Source of the DNA: an uncultured Candidatus Saccharibacteria bacterium
GTDB taxonomy: Bacteria > Patescibacteria > Saccharimonadia > Saccharimonadales > UBA4665
NCBI GenBank assembly: GCA_946482285.1
Contig: CAMLQK010000002.1
Span: 186,001-250,000 of the forward strand
Direction of reading: 5' to 3'
DNA: 64,000 bases
The position numbers and the translations under genes are program-made. The notes below the pieces were generated by a model. That model saw only the letters and a program-made list of their open reading frames with translations, was not told the origin of the DNA and searched no databases. Each line of letters begins with the position of its first letter. The first letter of the stretch is position 1. Positions 32,707 through 39,995 of the stretch are shown here, one piece after another.

Positions 32707-32716
32707 CGTCTGCTTG
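32707..32716. repeat. 5' arm of the inverted repeat of the 32276-32680 unit
   Basis: CGTCTGCTTG on the plus strand. On the minus strand it sits at the very start of the predicted transcript. Confidence 0.6.
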
Positions 32717-32723
32717 TCTACAT

Positions 32724-32752
32724 ATTGTGCCATGTAGGCAGGCTGTAATCAA
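32724..32752 (-). promoter_or_regulatory. Promoter of the 32276-32680 unit
   Basis: On the minus strand TTGATT (32747-32752), a 17-base spacer and CACAAT (32724-32729). The start is expected near 32717. Confidence 0.5.
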
Positions 32753-32757
32753 TATTG

Positions 32758-33219
32758 CTACTTCCAAGGCAGCTGGTACTTGCCAACTGGCGCCGGGCCA
32801 TAGCTATCAAAAACATACCAATTTTTAACGGTGATCTTAAAGTAATGAGGCTGGCTATCCTCTGGTTTCACCGCCTGGATTGCCGAGTCACGGCCGTAGC
32901 GCTTTGCGGTCGCTTGCACACCCGGGTGGTCTTCGGTAATGTCAGCCATGAGCTCTGCGATGCCTTCGTAGTACACCCCACGCACACGCTGATTTTTAAA
33001 ATGCTGCGTCACAATATTTCCGGCAACATGCGGGTTTTTCATAATCTCTTGGGCATGGCGGCTGCTTTTAATAGAGCGGAAATAGATATTCAGTTCGTCA
33101 TCCACTGCAAAATGCACTTCGCACACCCACGGTTTGTTGTCTACACAAGTGCTGAGCGACGTGTGTACAATTTGATCGATATATTCTTTGATAGTTGTTT
33201 CGATTTGTTTCGGTTCCAT
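32758..33219 (-). CDS. Pyridoxamine-phosphate-oxidase-like FMN-binding protein
   Basis: A 153-residue split-barrel protein starting MEPKQIETTIKEYIDQIVHT. STCVDNKPWVCEVHFAVDDELNIYF is the typical first strands of this fold, and SSRHAQEIMKNPHVAGNI the following helix. Such proteins bind FMN or related cofactors; the substrate cannot be told. I prefer the ATG at 33219 over one at 33249 because AATAAT lies about 6 bases before it. Confidence 0.8.
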   Translation of the reverse strand: MEPKQIETTIKEYIDQIVHTSLSTCVDNKPWVCEVHFAVDDELNIYFRSIKSSRHAQEIMKNPHVAGNIVTQHFKNQRVRGVYYEGIAELMADITEDHPGVQATAKRYGRDSAIQAVKPEDSQPHYFKITVKNWYVFDSYGPAPVGKYQLPWK

Positions 33220-33262
33220 ACCTTTATTATTACATAACCCTGCTGACATGGATTAACATTAA

Positions 33263-33291
33263 TTGAACCGTCCGCTTCTGGCTGGTATAAT
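33263..33291 (+). promoter_or_regulatory. Promoter of the 33343-34131 unit
   Basis: TTGAAC (33263-33268), a 17-base spacer and TATAAT (33286-33291) with TGG just before the -10. It is one of the best promoters in the window. Confidence 0.75.
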
Positions 33292-33298
33292 CCGAGCG

Positions 33299-33315
33299 TC
33301 TGACAAGGTGTCAGA
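33299..33315 (+). promoter_or_regulatory. Leader hairpin of the 33343-34131 unit
   Basis: TCTGACA and TGTCAGA form a perfect 7-bp stem with an AGG loop at the very 5' end of the predicted mRNA. Confidence 0.55.
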
Positions 33316-33324
33316 AGTTCTTCA

Positions 33325-33334
33325 AGCGAAGGAG
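33325..33334. repeat. 5' arm overlapping the Shine-Dalgarno site
   Basis: AGCGAAGGAG contains the Shine-Dalgarno site and pairs with CTCCTCGCT at 34140-34148, just after the stop codon (9 pairs, one bulged A). Pairing would hide the ribosome site. Confidence 0.4.
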
Positions 33335-33342
33335 TCCCTGCG

Positions 33343-34131
33343 ATGGGAGACTTCATCCGCCATCCCCTGGCCTCGTTCCGGGCGTGGCGCGAGTACCAAC
33401 GCGAAACCGAGATGCTCCTTAGCCTCTACGACATGACCGATGGCCACTGGAAAGCTCTGGCTTTTGCCCACAGGCAGAAGAAGAAGGGCGTCCGGCTGGA
33501 GTCGTTCACACAAGGTAGTACGGGGCGAACCGCCGCTGTCAGCTCGCTGATCAACGCAGTGCCGGTTCCCGGCTTCATACGATCAGCGTTCCGTGCCGAC
33601 AGGGTTTTCCGACACATGGCGCAGAGTGCGTGGGCTACCTCCTCTTTCCTGGAGCACACTCCTGCATTCTGGCGGGATGCCGCTTACGACCTACTTGCCA
33701 TCACCACGCTATGGGCGCGGCGCAAGCGGGCTGGGGCCGTATTGGATGACTTCACCGCCAAGGCGGAAGCCGAAGGCACCAACGACCTGCTTTTCGGCAA
33801 AGCGCTGGTTCTGCAGTTCGTGGAGCGCGGTATTTCACGCATCAAAAAGAGCGACATCACCGAGATGTACGCCACCAACCCGTTCAAGAACCAGGTCAAG
33901 AAGTACATCGAGCCCCTCACCAACGAAATGCGGCATGCCGCTCTCACTGGCGTGGGTATCGACGAAGACTGGTTCGAAACCGTCTGGACCGAGTACATTC
34001 CGGTTATCAGCCGGATATGGGGAGTCGGCAAGGACGTCAAGAAGATCGCTGCCTTCCAGGTCGCGGCCATCGAGTACTACACCGCCAAAAAGAAAGTCGA
34101 AACCATCCATGGACGCCCCGTCGAGCCGTAG
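33343..34131 (+). CDS. GC-rich orphan gene, 262 residues
   Basis: It starts MGDFIRHPLASFRAWREYQR. The protein is mainly helical, basic at the N-terminus, with no clear membrane helix or signal. The family is not recognised. The start is supported by AAGGAG 8 bases upstream. Hand count of the first 40 codons gives 31 ending in G or C, against 14 of the first 30 in der. It has the strong promoter at 33263-33291, a hairpin leader and two 3' hairpins (34157-34180 and 34180-34197). It is inserted between the FMN-binding gene and glyS. Confidence 0.8.
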   Translation: MGDFIRHPLASFRAWREYQRETEMLLSLYDMTDGHWKALAFAHRQKKKGVRLESFTQGSTGRTAAVSSLINAVPVPGFIRSAFRADRVFRHMAQSAWATSSFLEHTPAFWRDAAYDLLAITTLWARRKRAGAVLDDFTAKAEAEGTNDLLFGKALVLQFVERGISRIKKSDITEMYATNPFKNQVKKYIEPLTNEMRHAALTGVGIDEDWFETVWTEYIPVISRIWGVGKDVKKIAAFQVAAIEYYTAKKKVETIHGRPVEP

Positions 34132-34139
34132 ACACACGG

Positions 34140-34197
34140 CTCCTCGCTATGAAATCCCGTGTTCCCGGGCCATAACACGGATACCTGCCAAGGTATC
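34140..34197. repeat. 3' arm and twin hairpins after the 33343-34131 gene
   Basis: CTCCTCGCT (34140-34148) complements the leader. CCGTGTT/AACACGG (34157-34180) and GATACCT/AGGTATC (34180-34197) then form adjacent stems. There is no T-run. Confidence 0.5.
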
Positions 34198-34242
34198 AAG
34201 ACATTTATGTCACATGGCCCCGCACGACCGCACTCTGCAGAC

Positions 34243-35598
34243 CTAAAGCTGGCTAACCAGGTCGCTAATCGGCACGCGAGTTTGCTCCGCGGTATCGCGG
34301 TCGCGGACAGTGACAGTGTTGTCTTCCAGAGTTTGGAAGTCGATAGTAATGTGTGCGGGCACGCCAATTTCGTCGCTGCGGCGATAGCGCTTACCCACAT
34401 TGCTGTTATCATCCCATGTGACATTGCCGAGTTCGCCCTGCAACATTGCGTATACTTCCTGGGCCTTAGCGACAAGTTCTGGCTTGTTCTTTAGTAACGG
34501 CGAAACGGCAGCCTTAATTGGCGCCAAGTGCTTTGGAAGCTTCAAATATACGCGCTGGTTGCCATCAAGTTCGTCCACGGTATAGGCGGAAGTCAAAACA
34601 GCCAGTAGTGTACGGTCCAAGCCAAAAGTTGGCTCAATAACATGCGGCACAAATGGCGCGGCACCGTCTTTTGGCCGGTACTCCATGCTCTTGCCTGACT
34701 CCTTTTGGTGCGCATTCAAATCGTGGTCGGTGCGGTACGCACAGCCCAATAGTTCTTTTTGGCCGAATGGAAAGTCAAATTCAGTGTCCACAGACCACTT
34801 GCTGTAGTGGGCGCGGTCTTCTTCGGGCACATCTACAAAATGGATTTTTTCCTCTGGTAGGCCAAGTGCTAGAAGGAATTGCTTTTGCTGGTCCAGCCAG
34901 TAGTCAAAGTGCTGCTTCCAGTTGTCCGGGTGTACAAAGAACTCAATCTCCATCTGCTCCAGCTCGCGTACGCGGAAAATAAAGTCACGCGGGCTGATTT
35001 CGTTACGAAAGGCCTTACCAATCTGTGCCAAGCCAAATGGAATGTCGGGGTAAAAACTGTCTACGACGTTTTTGAAGTTCACAAACATACCCTGGGCAGT
35101 TTCGGGGCGCAAGTAGCTAACGCTGGTAGCGTCTTCGGTAGACCCAATATGGGTTTTAAACATCATGTTGAACTGGCGCACATCGCCGAGGGCGTTACCG
35201 TCGGGACTTTTAAGGCCACGGTCTTTAATGACAGCATCCATTTGCTCCAGGCTCATTGCAGCGACGTCTTCAACCCCGGCATCTTCCAGCAAATGGTCGG
35301 CACGATAACGCTTTTTAGTCTTGAGGTCTTCCACCAAAGGATCGTGGAAGCCGCCGACATGGCCGCTTGCCTGCCAAACCTTCTGGTTCATTAAAATTGC
35401 AGCGTCAATACCGAACATATCTGTGCGGTTTTCGACAAATGTCTTCCACCACAAGTCGGTGATATTGCGCTTCAGCTGAACGCCCAAGGGGCCGTAGTCC
35501 CAAGTTCCGGCCAAGCCACCATAAATTTCGGATCCCTGAAAAATAAACCCGCGGCGCTTACACAAACTTGCAATGTCTTCTAAACTAATGTCACTCAT
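34243..35598 (-). CDS. glyS: Glycyl-tRNA synthetase (alpha2 type)
   Basis: A 451-residue class II synthetase. The N-terminus CKRRGFIFQGSEIYGGLAGTWDYGPLG is typical. Motif 2 is FRNEISPRDFIFRVRELEQMEIEFF, split over the conserved arginine, and motif 3 lies in EPTFGLDRTLLAVL. The C-terminal anticodon-binding domain is present. The insertion of longer homologues is small here. TATACT (35608-35613) precedes the ATG by nine bases. Confidence 0.96.
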   Translation of the reverse strand: MSDISLEDIASLCKRRGFIFQGSEIYGGLAGTWDYGPLGVQLKRNITDLWWKTFVENRTDMFGIDAAILMNQKVWQASGHVGGFHDPLVEDLKTKKRYRADHLLEDAGVEDVAAMSLEQMDAVIKDRGLKSPDGNALGDVRQFNMMFKTHIGSTEDATSVSYLRPETAQGMFVNFKNVVDSFYPDIPFGLAQIGKAFRNEISPRDFIFRVRELEQMEIEFFVHPDNWKQHFDYWLDQQKQFLLALGLPEEKIHFVDVPEEDRAHYSKWSVDTEFDFPFGQKELLGCAYRTDHDLNAHQKESGKSMEYRPKDGAAPFVPHVIEPTFGLDRTLLAVLTSAYTVDELDGNQRVYLKLPKHLAPIKAAVSPLLKNKPELVAKAQEVYAMLQGELGNVTWDDNSNVGKRYRRSDEIGVPAHITIDFQTLEDNTVTVRDRDTAEQTRVPISDLVSQL

Positions 35599-35641
35599 AT
35601 TAGGCCTAGTATACCGTAAATTACCTCTGATAGCCAGCTGG

Positions 35642-36598
35642 CTAAAATAGCTCGTTTTGGCGGGCAGTAATATGGCCTAAGAATACCGAAAAGGTTACCA
35701 GGGGATGTGGCACATCTTGGGGCCAGTTTTCCGGAAAGACAGGCCGGATAATGTCTTCCATTTCAGTATCAAAAACTGACTCTATAACCTCGCGGCGCTG
35801 CAATGCCCGGCGCGCGACAGTAGCAGCATCAACAGCAGTAAGCAAACCAGTGTGCGGATCAACTGCCAACTCGTCAAGACTCTGAATAACCTGAACCCTA
35901 TCCGGCAAGCGCTCTCGCTCTTCTAGAGTTAGTGGCGCCATCCCCTCGCGTCGGATGCAAAAACCACGACAATCTTCTGGCAAGTCGTCGAAAGCCTTGG
36001 GCTTGTCGTCTATTAGGCACAGGTGCTTGGCAATAGTGTACGTCACATCCAGGGTCATGCTTGCCTTAAAACGATATGGCGAATCAGGATCGTCATGACG
36101 CATCGCCCGCATATAGTCACTCTTTTTTTGCGTTGGCGTAATAAGCACGCCACCGGAATAACCACTGCTTTCTACCTTCAGCCGCTGCCAGTCTTCTGTG
36201 CCGTAGGTCATAAGTAGGTGTGGCTTACCTGCTTGCTTTAACCGGTCAAAAAGATGCACAGCATCATCATAAAACAGTAGTTCTTCGGTACTGCTGCTTA
36301 GAAAAAACTGGCGGTATATACGGGTGAGCTGGCGGCGCCACGCCTGGTTTGTGTCAGACGGTCTAGCCGCCTCTTGCAGCTGGCTAGACAGGTATTCGTA
36401 GGTTGCAAACGACTCACCTGCGGCCTCTGTACGGGAGCGAGCAGCACGGATATCGTCGGATGATACTGGCAGCTGGGCGGCATCAACAAGCGCTAATAGA
36501 CGCTCCGTTGGCAGCTCCACCGAAGCCAATGTCCGGTCATAATCCAATACCAAAACCTCCGGCACGATACGAACCGGCCGTTCATGGGTCTGCGTCAC
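35642..36598 (-). CDS. HAD-superfamily hydrolase-like protein
   Basis: A 318-residue protein starting with GTG at 36598 (MTQTHERPVRIVPEVLVLDY). Motif I is LVLDYDRTLA, with both nucleophile aspartates; a later HLLMTYG may be motif II, and LCLIDDKPKAF motif IV. The substrate cannot be predicted. Its GTG overlaps the TGA of a 34-codon ORF upstream (GTGA), which points to translational coupling. It lies upstream of glyS on the same strand. Confidence 0.75.
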   Translation of the reverse strand: MTQTHERPVRIVPEVLVLDYDRTLASVELPTERLLALVDAAQLPVSSDDIRAARSRTEAAGESFATYEYLSSQLQEAARPSDTNQAWRRQLTRIYRQFFLSSSTEELLFYDDAVHLFDRLKQAGKPHLLMTYGTEDWQRLKVESSGYSGGVLITPTQKKSDYMRAMRHDDPDSPYRFKASMTLDVTYTIAKHLCLIDDKPKAFDDLPEDCRGFCIRREGMAPLTLEERERLPDRVQVIQSLDELAVDPHTGLLTAVDAATVARRALQRREVIESVFDTEMEDIIRPVFPENWPQDVPHPLVTFSVFLGHITARQNELF

Positions 36599-36699
36599 AA
36601 CTTCACGCCGCCCGCACCCTCACGCAATAGCCATGCCACCGCCTGAAGTTGAGTCAAACGGTTTTCAGCACAATAATCTAAGGTTAGGTATTCGCTCAT
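36595..36699 (-). CDS. Small ORF of 34 residues coupled to the HAD gene
   Basis: ATG 36699 to TGA 36595 encodes MSEYLTLDYCAENRLTQLQA and 14 more residues. Its stop overlaps the start of the HAD gene by four bases. A minus-strand TATAAT (36708-36713) lies 8 bases before the ATG, the same leaderless layout as other native genes. This context makes it more likely real than chance. The function is unknown; it may act mainly to couple translation. Confidence 0.5.
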   Translation of the reverse strand: MSEYLTLDYCAENRLTQLQAVAWLLREGAGGVKL

Positions 36700-36717
36700 A
36701 GCCTGATATTATACAGA

Positions 36718-37389
36718 TCACCGATTAAATAATGGACCGCATTCGGCCAACATCTTACCCAAACCCTGCACCTGCATAAGCGCCTGTGGTGTATTACCAG
36801 CAAAAACCAGCCGCATAAACTTAATATGGTTTGGCGTAAAACGGCCATTCAGAGGGTTCGTCACAAAAGCCATACGGTCAAAATCGAAATCATACAGCTG
36901 GTCTGGGACCAACTTTCTCCCCTGTTCGTCGGTTTGTAAGTTAGGGGTATGTCCGTTAAGTCGTAGCAGTTGGGCGTCGAACCATAACCGTATCAGTGGC
37001 AAAGGAATAGTGTGGTCGTCGAGCGCCTCGAATGCTTGTTTGAGCAGCTCAAAATAGTGTGGTTCTGGCTCGTCTTCGGTAGCTTTGTGGATCTGTTTGA
37101 TCAAATCATATCCTGCCATGGTCCGATCCAGGTCGTGCACAATAGCATCGTAATGTTTTACCAGCCGTGTCGAAACAAGCGTACCAAGTTCACCCCTGCC
37201 CTTTGCGAACGTAACCGTACTGACACTAAATAGCTCTATGCCGCCAGCTAATTTTGACTTTACCCTCCGGACACCACGGGCTAAGAGGCGGACTTTGCCG
37301 TATTCTGGCGTTAACAGAGTTAATATACGGTCTGCCTCGCCATAATCGGTACGCTGCAAAATAATTGCTGGGGTTACGTGCTGCTTCAT
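36718..37389 (-). CDS. recO: DNA repair protein RecO
   Basis: A 223-residue protein. The N-terminal OB fold is clear (AIILQRTDYGEADRILTLLT, then GKVRLLARGVRRVKSKLAGG). The helical C-terminal part follows; the zinc-binding cysteines of some homologues are absent. RecO loads RecA with RecR in gap repair. The start overlaps the stop of the receiver gene by four bases (ATGA), so it is the third gene of an operon with the kinase-like and receiver genes. Confidence 0.92.
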   Translation of the reverse strand: MKQHVTPAIILQRTDYGEADRILTLLTPEYGKVRLLARGVRRVKSKLAGGIELFSVSTVTFAKGRGELGTLVSTRLVKHYDAIVHDLDRTMAGYDLIKQIHKATEDEPEPHYFELLKQAFEALDDHTIPLPLIRLWFDAQLLRLNGHTPNLQTDEQGRKLVPDQLYDFDFDRMAFVTNPLNGRFTPNHIKFMRLVFAGNTPQALMQVQGLGKMLAECGPLFNR

Positions 37390-37760
37390 AGCCCCTGATA
37401 TGCCTTGGCGGCACTATATAGCTCTTTTAGGCTGGTGCGTGGTTTGTACAGCCACTGCCGTACACCAAATGCTTCACGGATAACGTCCATTTCTTCTATT
37501 GGCGGGGTCTGCATGTAACTTTGGATAATAACTGGGGTCTGCGATGTGTCAGCATACGACCGCAGCTCTTGCAAAAACGCAATGCCATTAAGACCAGGAA
37601 GTTGCAGTTCCAAAATAACAAGGCTGGGCTGCTCCATTTGGTCAATAAGCTCAATAGCCCGCTGGCCGCTATGTGCAACAAAAACATCACCCATTCGGCC
37701 TAATGCCTGTTGATATGTGTCTGCCAATATTCTGTCCGGTTCTATTAATAAAATCTGCAT
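37386..37760 (-). CDS. Receiver-domain protein with Asp replaced by Glu
   Basis: A 124-residue stand-alone receiver starting MQILLIEPDRILADTYQQAL. The position of the phospho-accepting aspartate reads VILELQLPG, where VILDLxLPG is usual. The switch serine (VIIQSY) and conserved lysine (LYKP) are kept. A glutamate there can mimic the phosphorylated state. It starts immediately after the stop of the kinase-like gene (TAGATG) and overlaps recO. I infer a constitutively signalling or purely structural receiver. Confidence 0.85.
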   Translation of the reverse strand: MQILLIEPDRILADTYQQALGRMGDVFVAHSGQRAIELIDQMEQPSLVILELQLPGLNGIAFLQELRSYADTSQTPVIIQSYMQTPPIEEMDVIREAFGVRQWLYKPRTSLKELYSAAKAYQGL

Positions 37761-38474
37761 CTATACTAATTGTAACTGCTGGCTGGGCTGAAGTGTCAAT
37801 GCAAACCCGGATTGCTTAGCGTGGCGCCCGATACGCACCCGACTGTGCATGGCTTGTGCCAGCATATCTGCCACGAATACGCCAGCACCGGTCGTGCCAA
37901 ACACCTCCGCCAAAGGCTGGCTAGCCTGTCCGCACAGCTGCAAGGCCTTGCGCCATAAACTTGGGTCAAGCGCATCATTTCCGTACATACCAGCCACAAT
38001 GCCGGACGATGTACGGTGTCCTGCCAATACCAACCGGCGAGGGCCGTCCAGCGTAGCCTGTGCCTCGACCATAGAATAACCGAGACTCAACAAGGCCGCT
38101 TGCAGAGCAGCTTTGTGCGCCATAACTGGTTCATAGCGGCCTGCGATTTGCAGCGTAACATCCACACCGTATTGTTTTGCATGGCCATCTAGCGCATGTG
38201 CTGTATCTACTAAGAGCGAAGCTACCGATACTGGCTCAAGTTCCAGTTCTGCCTGGTTAGCCAATAAGTCCAAACCAAGCAAGTAATTATCTACCAACGT
38301 TAGCGCTATGGAAGCCTGCACTTGTAATGCCCTGGTATCGACAGCGTTTGCCCCCGGTAGTCCGGCAAGTTCAGTTTGGCGGGCGATATGTGTTAGGGGT
38401 ACCTTTAACTGTTCAGCTACCGATAATAGCAGTAGCCGTGTCTGTTCATTATCAAATGCAGTAGCCGTCTGCAT
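37761..38474 (-). CDS. Degenerate histidine-kinase-like protein
   Basis: A 237-residue protein. Residues about 13-35 (LLLLSVAEQLKVPLTHIARQ) match a HisKA dimerisation helix, but the H-box histidine is replaced (SVAEQLKVPLT where SHELRTPLT is usual). The ATPase-like half keeps a glycine-rich GTTGAGVFVADMLAQAM resembling the G2 box, while N- and G1-box residues are not evident. No membrane segment is seen. AGGGG lies before the ATG, and a TATACT is about 35 bases upstream. Paired with a receiver whose Asp is Glu. Confidence 0.75.
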   Translation of the reverse strand: MQTATAFDNEQTRLLLLSVAEQLKVPLTHIARQTELAGLPGANAVDTRALQVQASIALTLVDNYLLGLDLLANQAELELEPVSVASLLVDTAHALDGHAKQYGVDVTLQIAGRYEPVMAHKAALQAALLSLGYSMVEAQATLDGPRRLVLAGHRTSSGIVAGMYGNDALDPSLWRKALQLCGQASQPLAEVFGTTGAGVFVADMLAQAMHSRVRIGRHAKQSGFALTLQPSQQLQLV

Positions 38475-38522
38475 AACACCCCTCGCTTAACCTATTGGAT
38501 ACTAGTATACACCAAAGGCAAT

Positions 38523-39200
38523 CTACGGCGTAAAGCTGAAGTTAGGCAAGATTATGTTGTTGAGGTCTGGCAAATACTCAGAAGAGTCAGCCCATATGCG
38601 AAGTGTCATATTGCGCAGTGGCAAAATAACCATAGTCCCCTGTTTTTTGGCAGAAATTTGACCCGTCACCACAGATCCGATAACCGTAGGGACTTTAGCC
38701 AACTTGTATGGAGCTACGGTAACCTTGCCGTTCTTGGCTGCGGTAGAAAAGTCGTTCAACACTTCATCGTACGAATCGCTCACCAACTGGATGCGTAGCG
38801 CGAATGATTTGTCGTCGTTGCGGGTGTCTGGCACAAAATCAGGGTGGAAATAGGCATCGACAGGCGTACTGGAGCTATCGGTCTCTTCAATAACGTGTGC
38901 GCTCCAGGTCTTGGGATATTGCACCGTAACAGCGCCAAACGCGGCTGGGCCAACATACGTCTTGAGCGGTTTTTTGGCCTCTTCGGCATATTGCTTGGCA
39001 TCAGCAGCCTGGGTACGCTTTTCGGCAGCCTCTACGGCAACTGCTACTTTCGCATCGCTATTATTCTTGTAGTCTTGCCGCTGCGAGAACGCCCAATACC
39101 CAAAACCTGCGGCACCCATAAAAAATACAATTACAAGGATTAGTGGAATTAAAAGTGCGTTAATTGCGCCACGTTGGTCAAGCGTCTTCATATCGCTCAT
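38523..39200 (-). CDS. Membrane-anchored orphan protein, 225 residues
   Basis: A basic start (MSDMKTLDQRGAINALLIPL) leads into one membrane helix. An Ala/Glu/Lys-rich coiled stretch follows, and an exterior beta-rich domain with a YPKTWSAHVIEE motif. This layout recurs in Saccharibacteria surface proteins from memory, without a function. The ATG lies 8 bases after minus-strand TAAAAT (39209-39214), so probably leaderless. Confidence 0.75.
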   Translation of the reverse strand: MSDMKTLDQRGAINALLIPLILVIVFFMGAAGFGYWAFSQRQDYKNNSDAKVAVAVEAAEKRTQAADAKQYAEEAKKPLKTYVGPAAFGAVTVQYPKTWSAHVIEETDSSSTPVDAYFHPDFVPDTRNDDKSFALRIQLVSDSYDEVLNDFSTAAKNGKVTVAPYKLAKVPTVIGSVVTGQISAKKQGTMVILPLRNMTLRIWADSSEYLPDLNNIILPNFSFTP

Positions 39201-39244
39201 GGTAACTCATTTTACATTGGTTAAGCAAGTGCAACTTGCAACTA

Positions 39245-39760
39245 TTACTTGTTCTTGGCAGCCGGCCCAGACTTTGGGTATGTGTACAGGAAAATCCCAT
39301 TATACTTGGACGTTGGCGCTTTGTGTGGGATATGGAACGCAAAGCTTGCGAGCTTCACTGGCCTTTCGTGCCAGGCCACGATCTTTTTATCCAGCCGCTC
39401 CATTTGACGCTGGATCATAAACGTAAAAATACCATCTGCCTGCGGCCAGTGCGCCTTCCACATGTCATCCCAAATAATGGTCACCTGCTTGCGGTACCGC
39501 CAGCAACGGATACGGGCAACAACCGCTAAAAATGGATTGATCTCGATACCAACAACATTCAAACCGCGCTGCGCGGCAGCCTTCATTACCCTGCCATCGC
39601 CTGCCCCAAGCTCCAATAAAGTCTGTCCTGGCTTGAGGTCCATAAGGTCTAACGCCGTAGTAATCTGCTTCGTAAGTGTTGGCAAATACGGTGGTCCAAC
39701 TACCACTACTACCCCAAATACAACTACAATAATACCAGCAACCAGCAATACAATATCCAT
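39245..39760 (-). CDS. Membrane-anchored class I SAM methyltransferase
   Basis: A 171-residue protein. An N-terminal hydrophobic helix (IVLLVAGIIVVVFGVVVVV) precedes a compact Rossmann domain with LLELGAGDGRVMKAAAQRG (SAM motif I) and VVGIEINP (motif II). The substrate is unknown. It ends before the 38523-39200 gene and is separated from xseB by one base, so it is probably in the xse operon. Confidence 0.8.
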   Translation of the reverse strand: MDIVLLVAGIIVVVFGVVVVVGPPYLPTLTKQITTALDLMDLKPGQTLLELGAGDGRVMKAAAQRGLNVVGIEINPFLAVVARIRCWRYRKQVTIIWDDMWKAHWPQADGIFTFMIQRQMERLDKKIVAWHERPVKLASFAFHIPHKAPTSKYNGIFLYTYPKSGPAAKNK

Positions 39761-39761
39761 A

Positions 39762-39977
39762 CTACTCCGCGTCCTGAGACTGCATTGTAAGATGTATTTT
39801 TTCGAGCGTGTGCTCGGCTTGTTCTACATGCTTTTCGAGCTCGGCAACCAATTTTGTGCCTTTTTCGTACAGCTTAACAGCGTCATCAACAGCTACATTC
39901 GGCTGCTGTAGCGCCATTAAAACCGCATCAAGTTCGGCGGATAAGGATTGGTAGTCGGAAGTACTTTCAGTAGACAT
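39762..39977 (-). CDS. xseB: Exonuclease VII small subunit
   Basis: A 71-residue helical protein with LSAELDAVLMALQQPNVAVD and DDAVKLYEKGTKLVAELEKH, the typical XseB pair of helices. It binds XseA to form the single-strand exonuclease. It follows xseA by 18 bases. Confidence 0.9.
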   Translation of the reverse strand: MSTESTSDYQSLSAELDAVLMALQQPNVAVDDAVKLYEKGTKLVAELEKHVEQAEHTLEKIHLTMQSQDAE

Positions 39978-39995
39978 CGGTGTTGCTCCGTTGGC

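Noticed and set aside
33593..34246. A 217-codon plus-strand frame in another phase of the 33343-34131 gene
   Set aside because: It is out of phase with a gene that has promoter, Shine-Dalgarno site and coherent composition, and its protein is Ser/Arg/Pro-rich as expected of a frame shadow.
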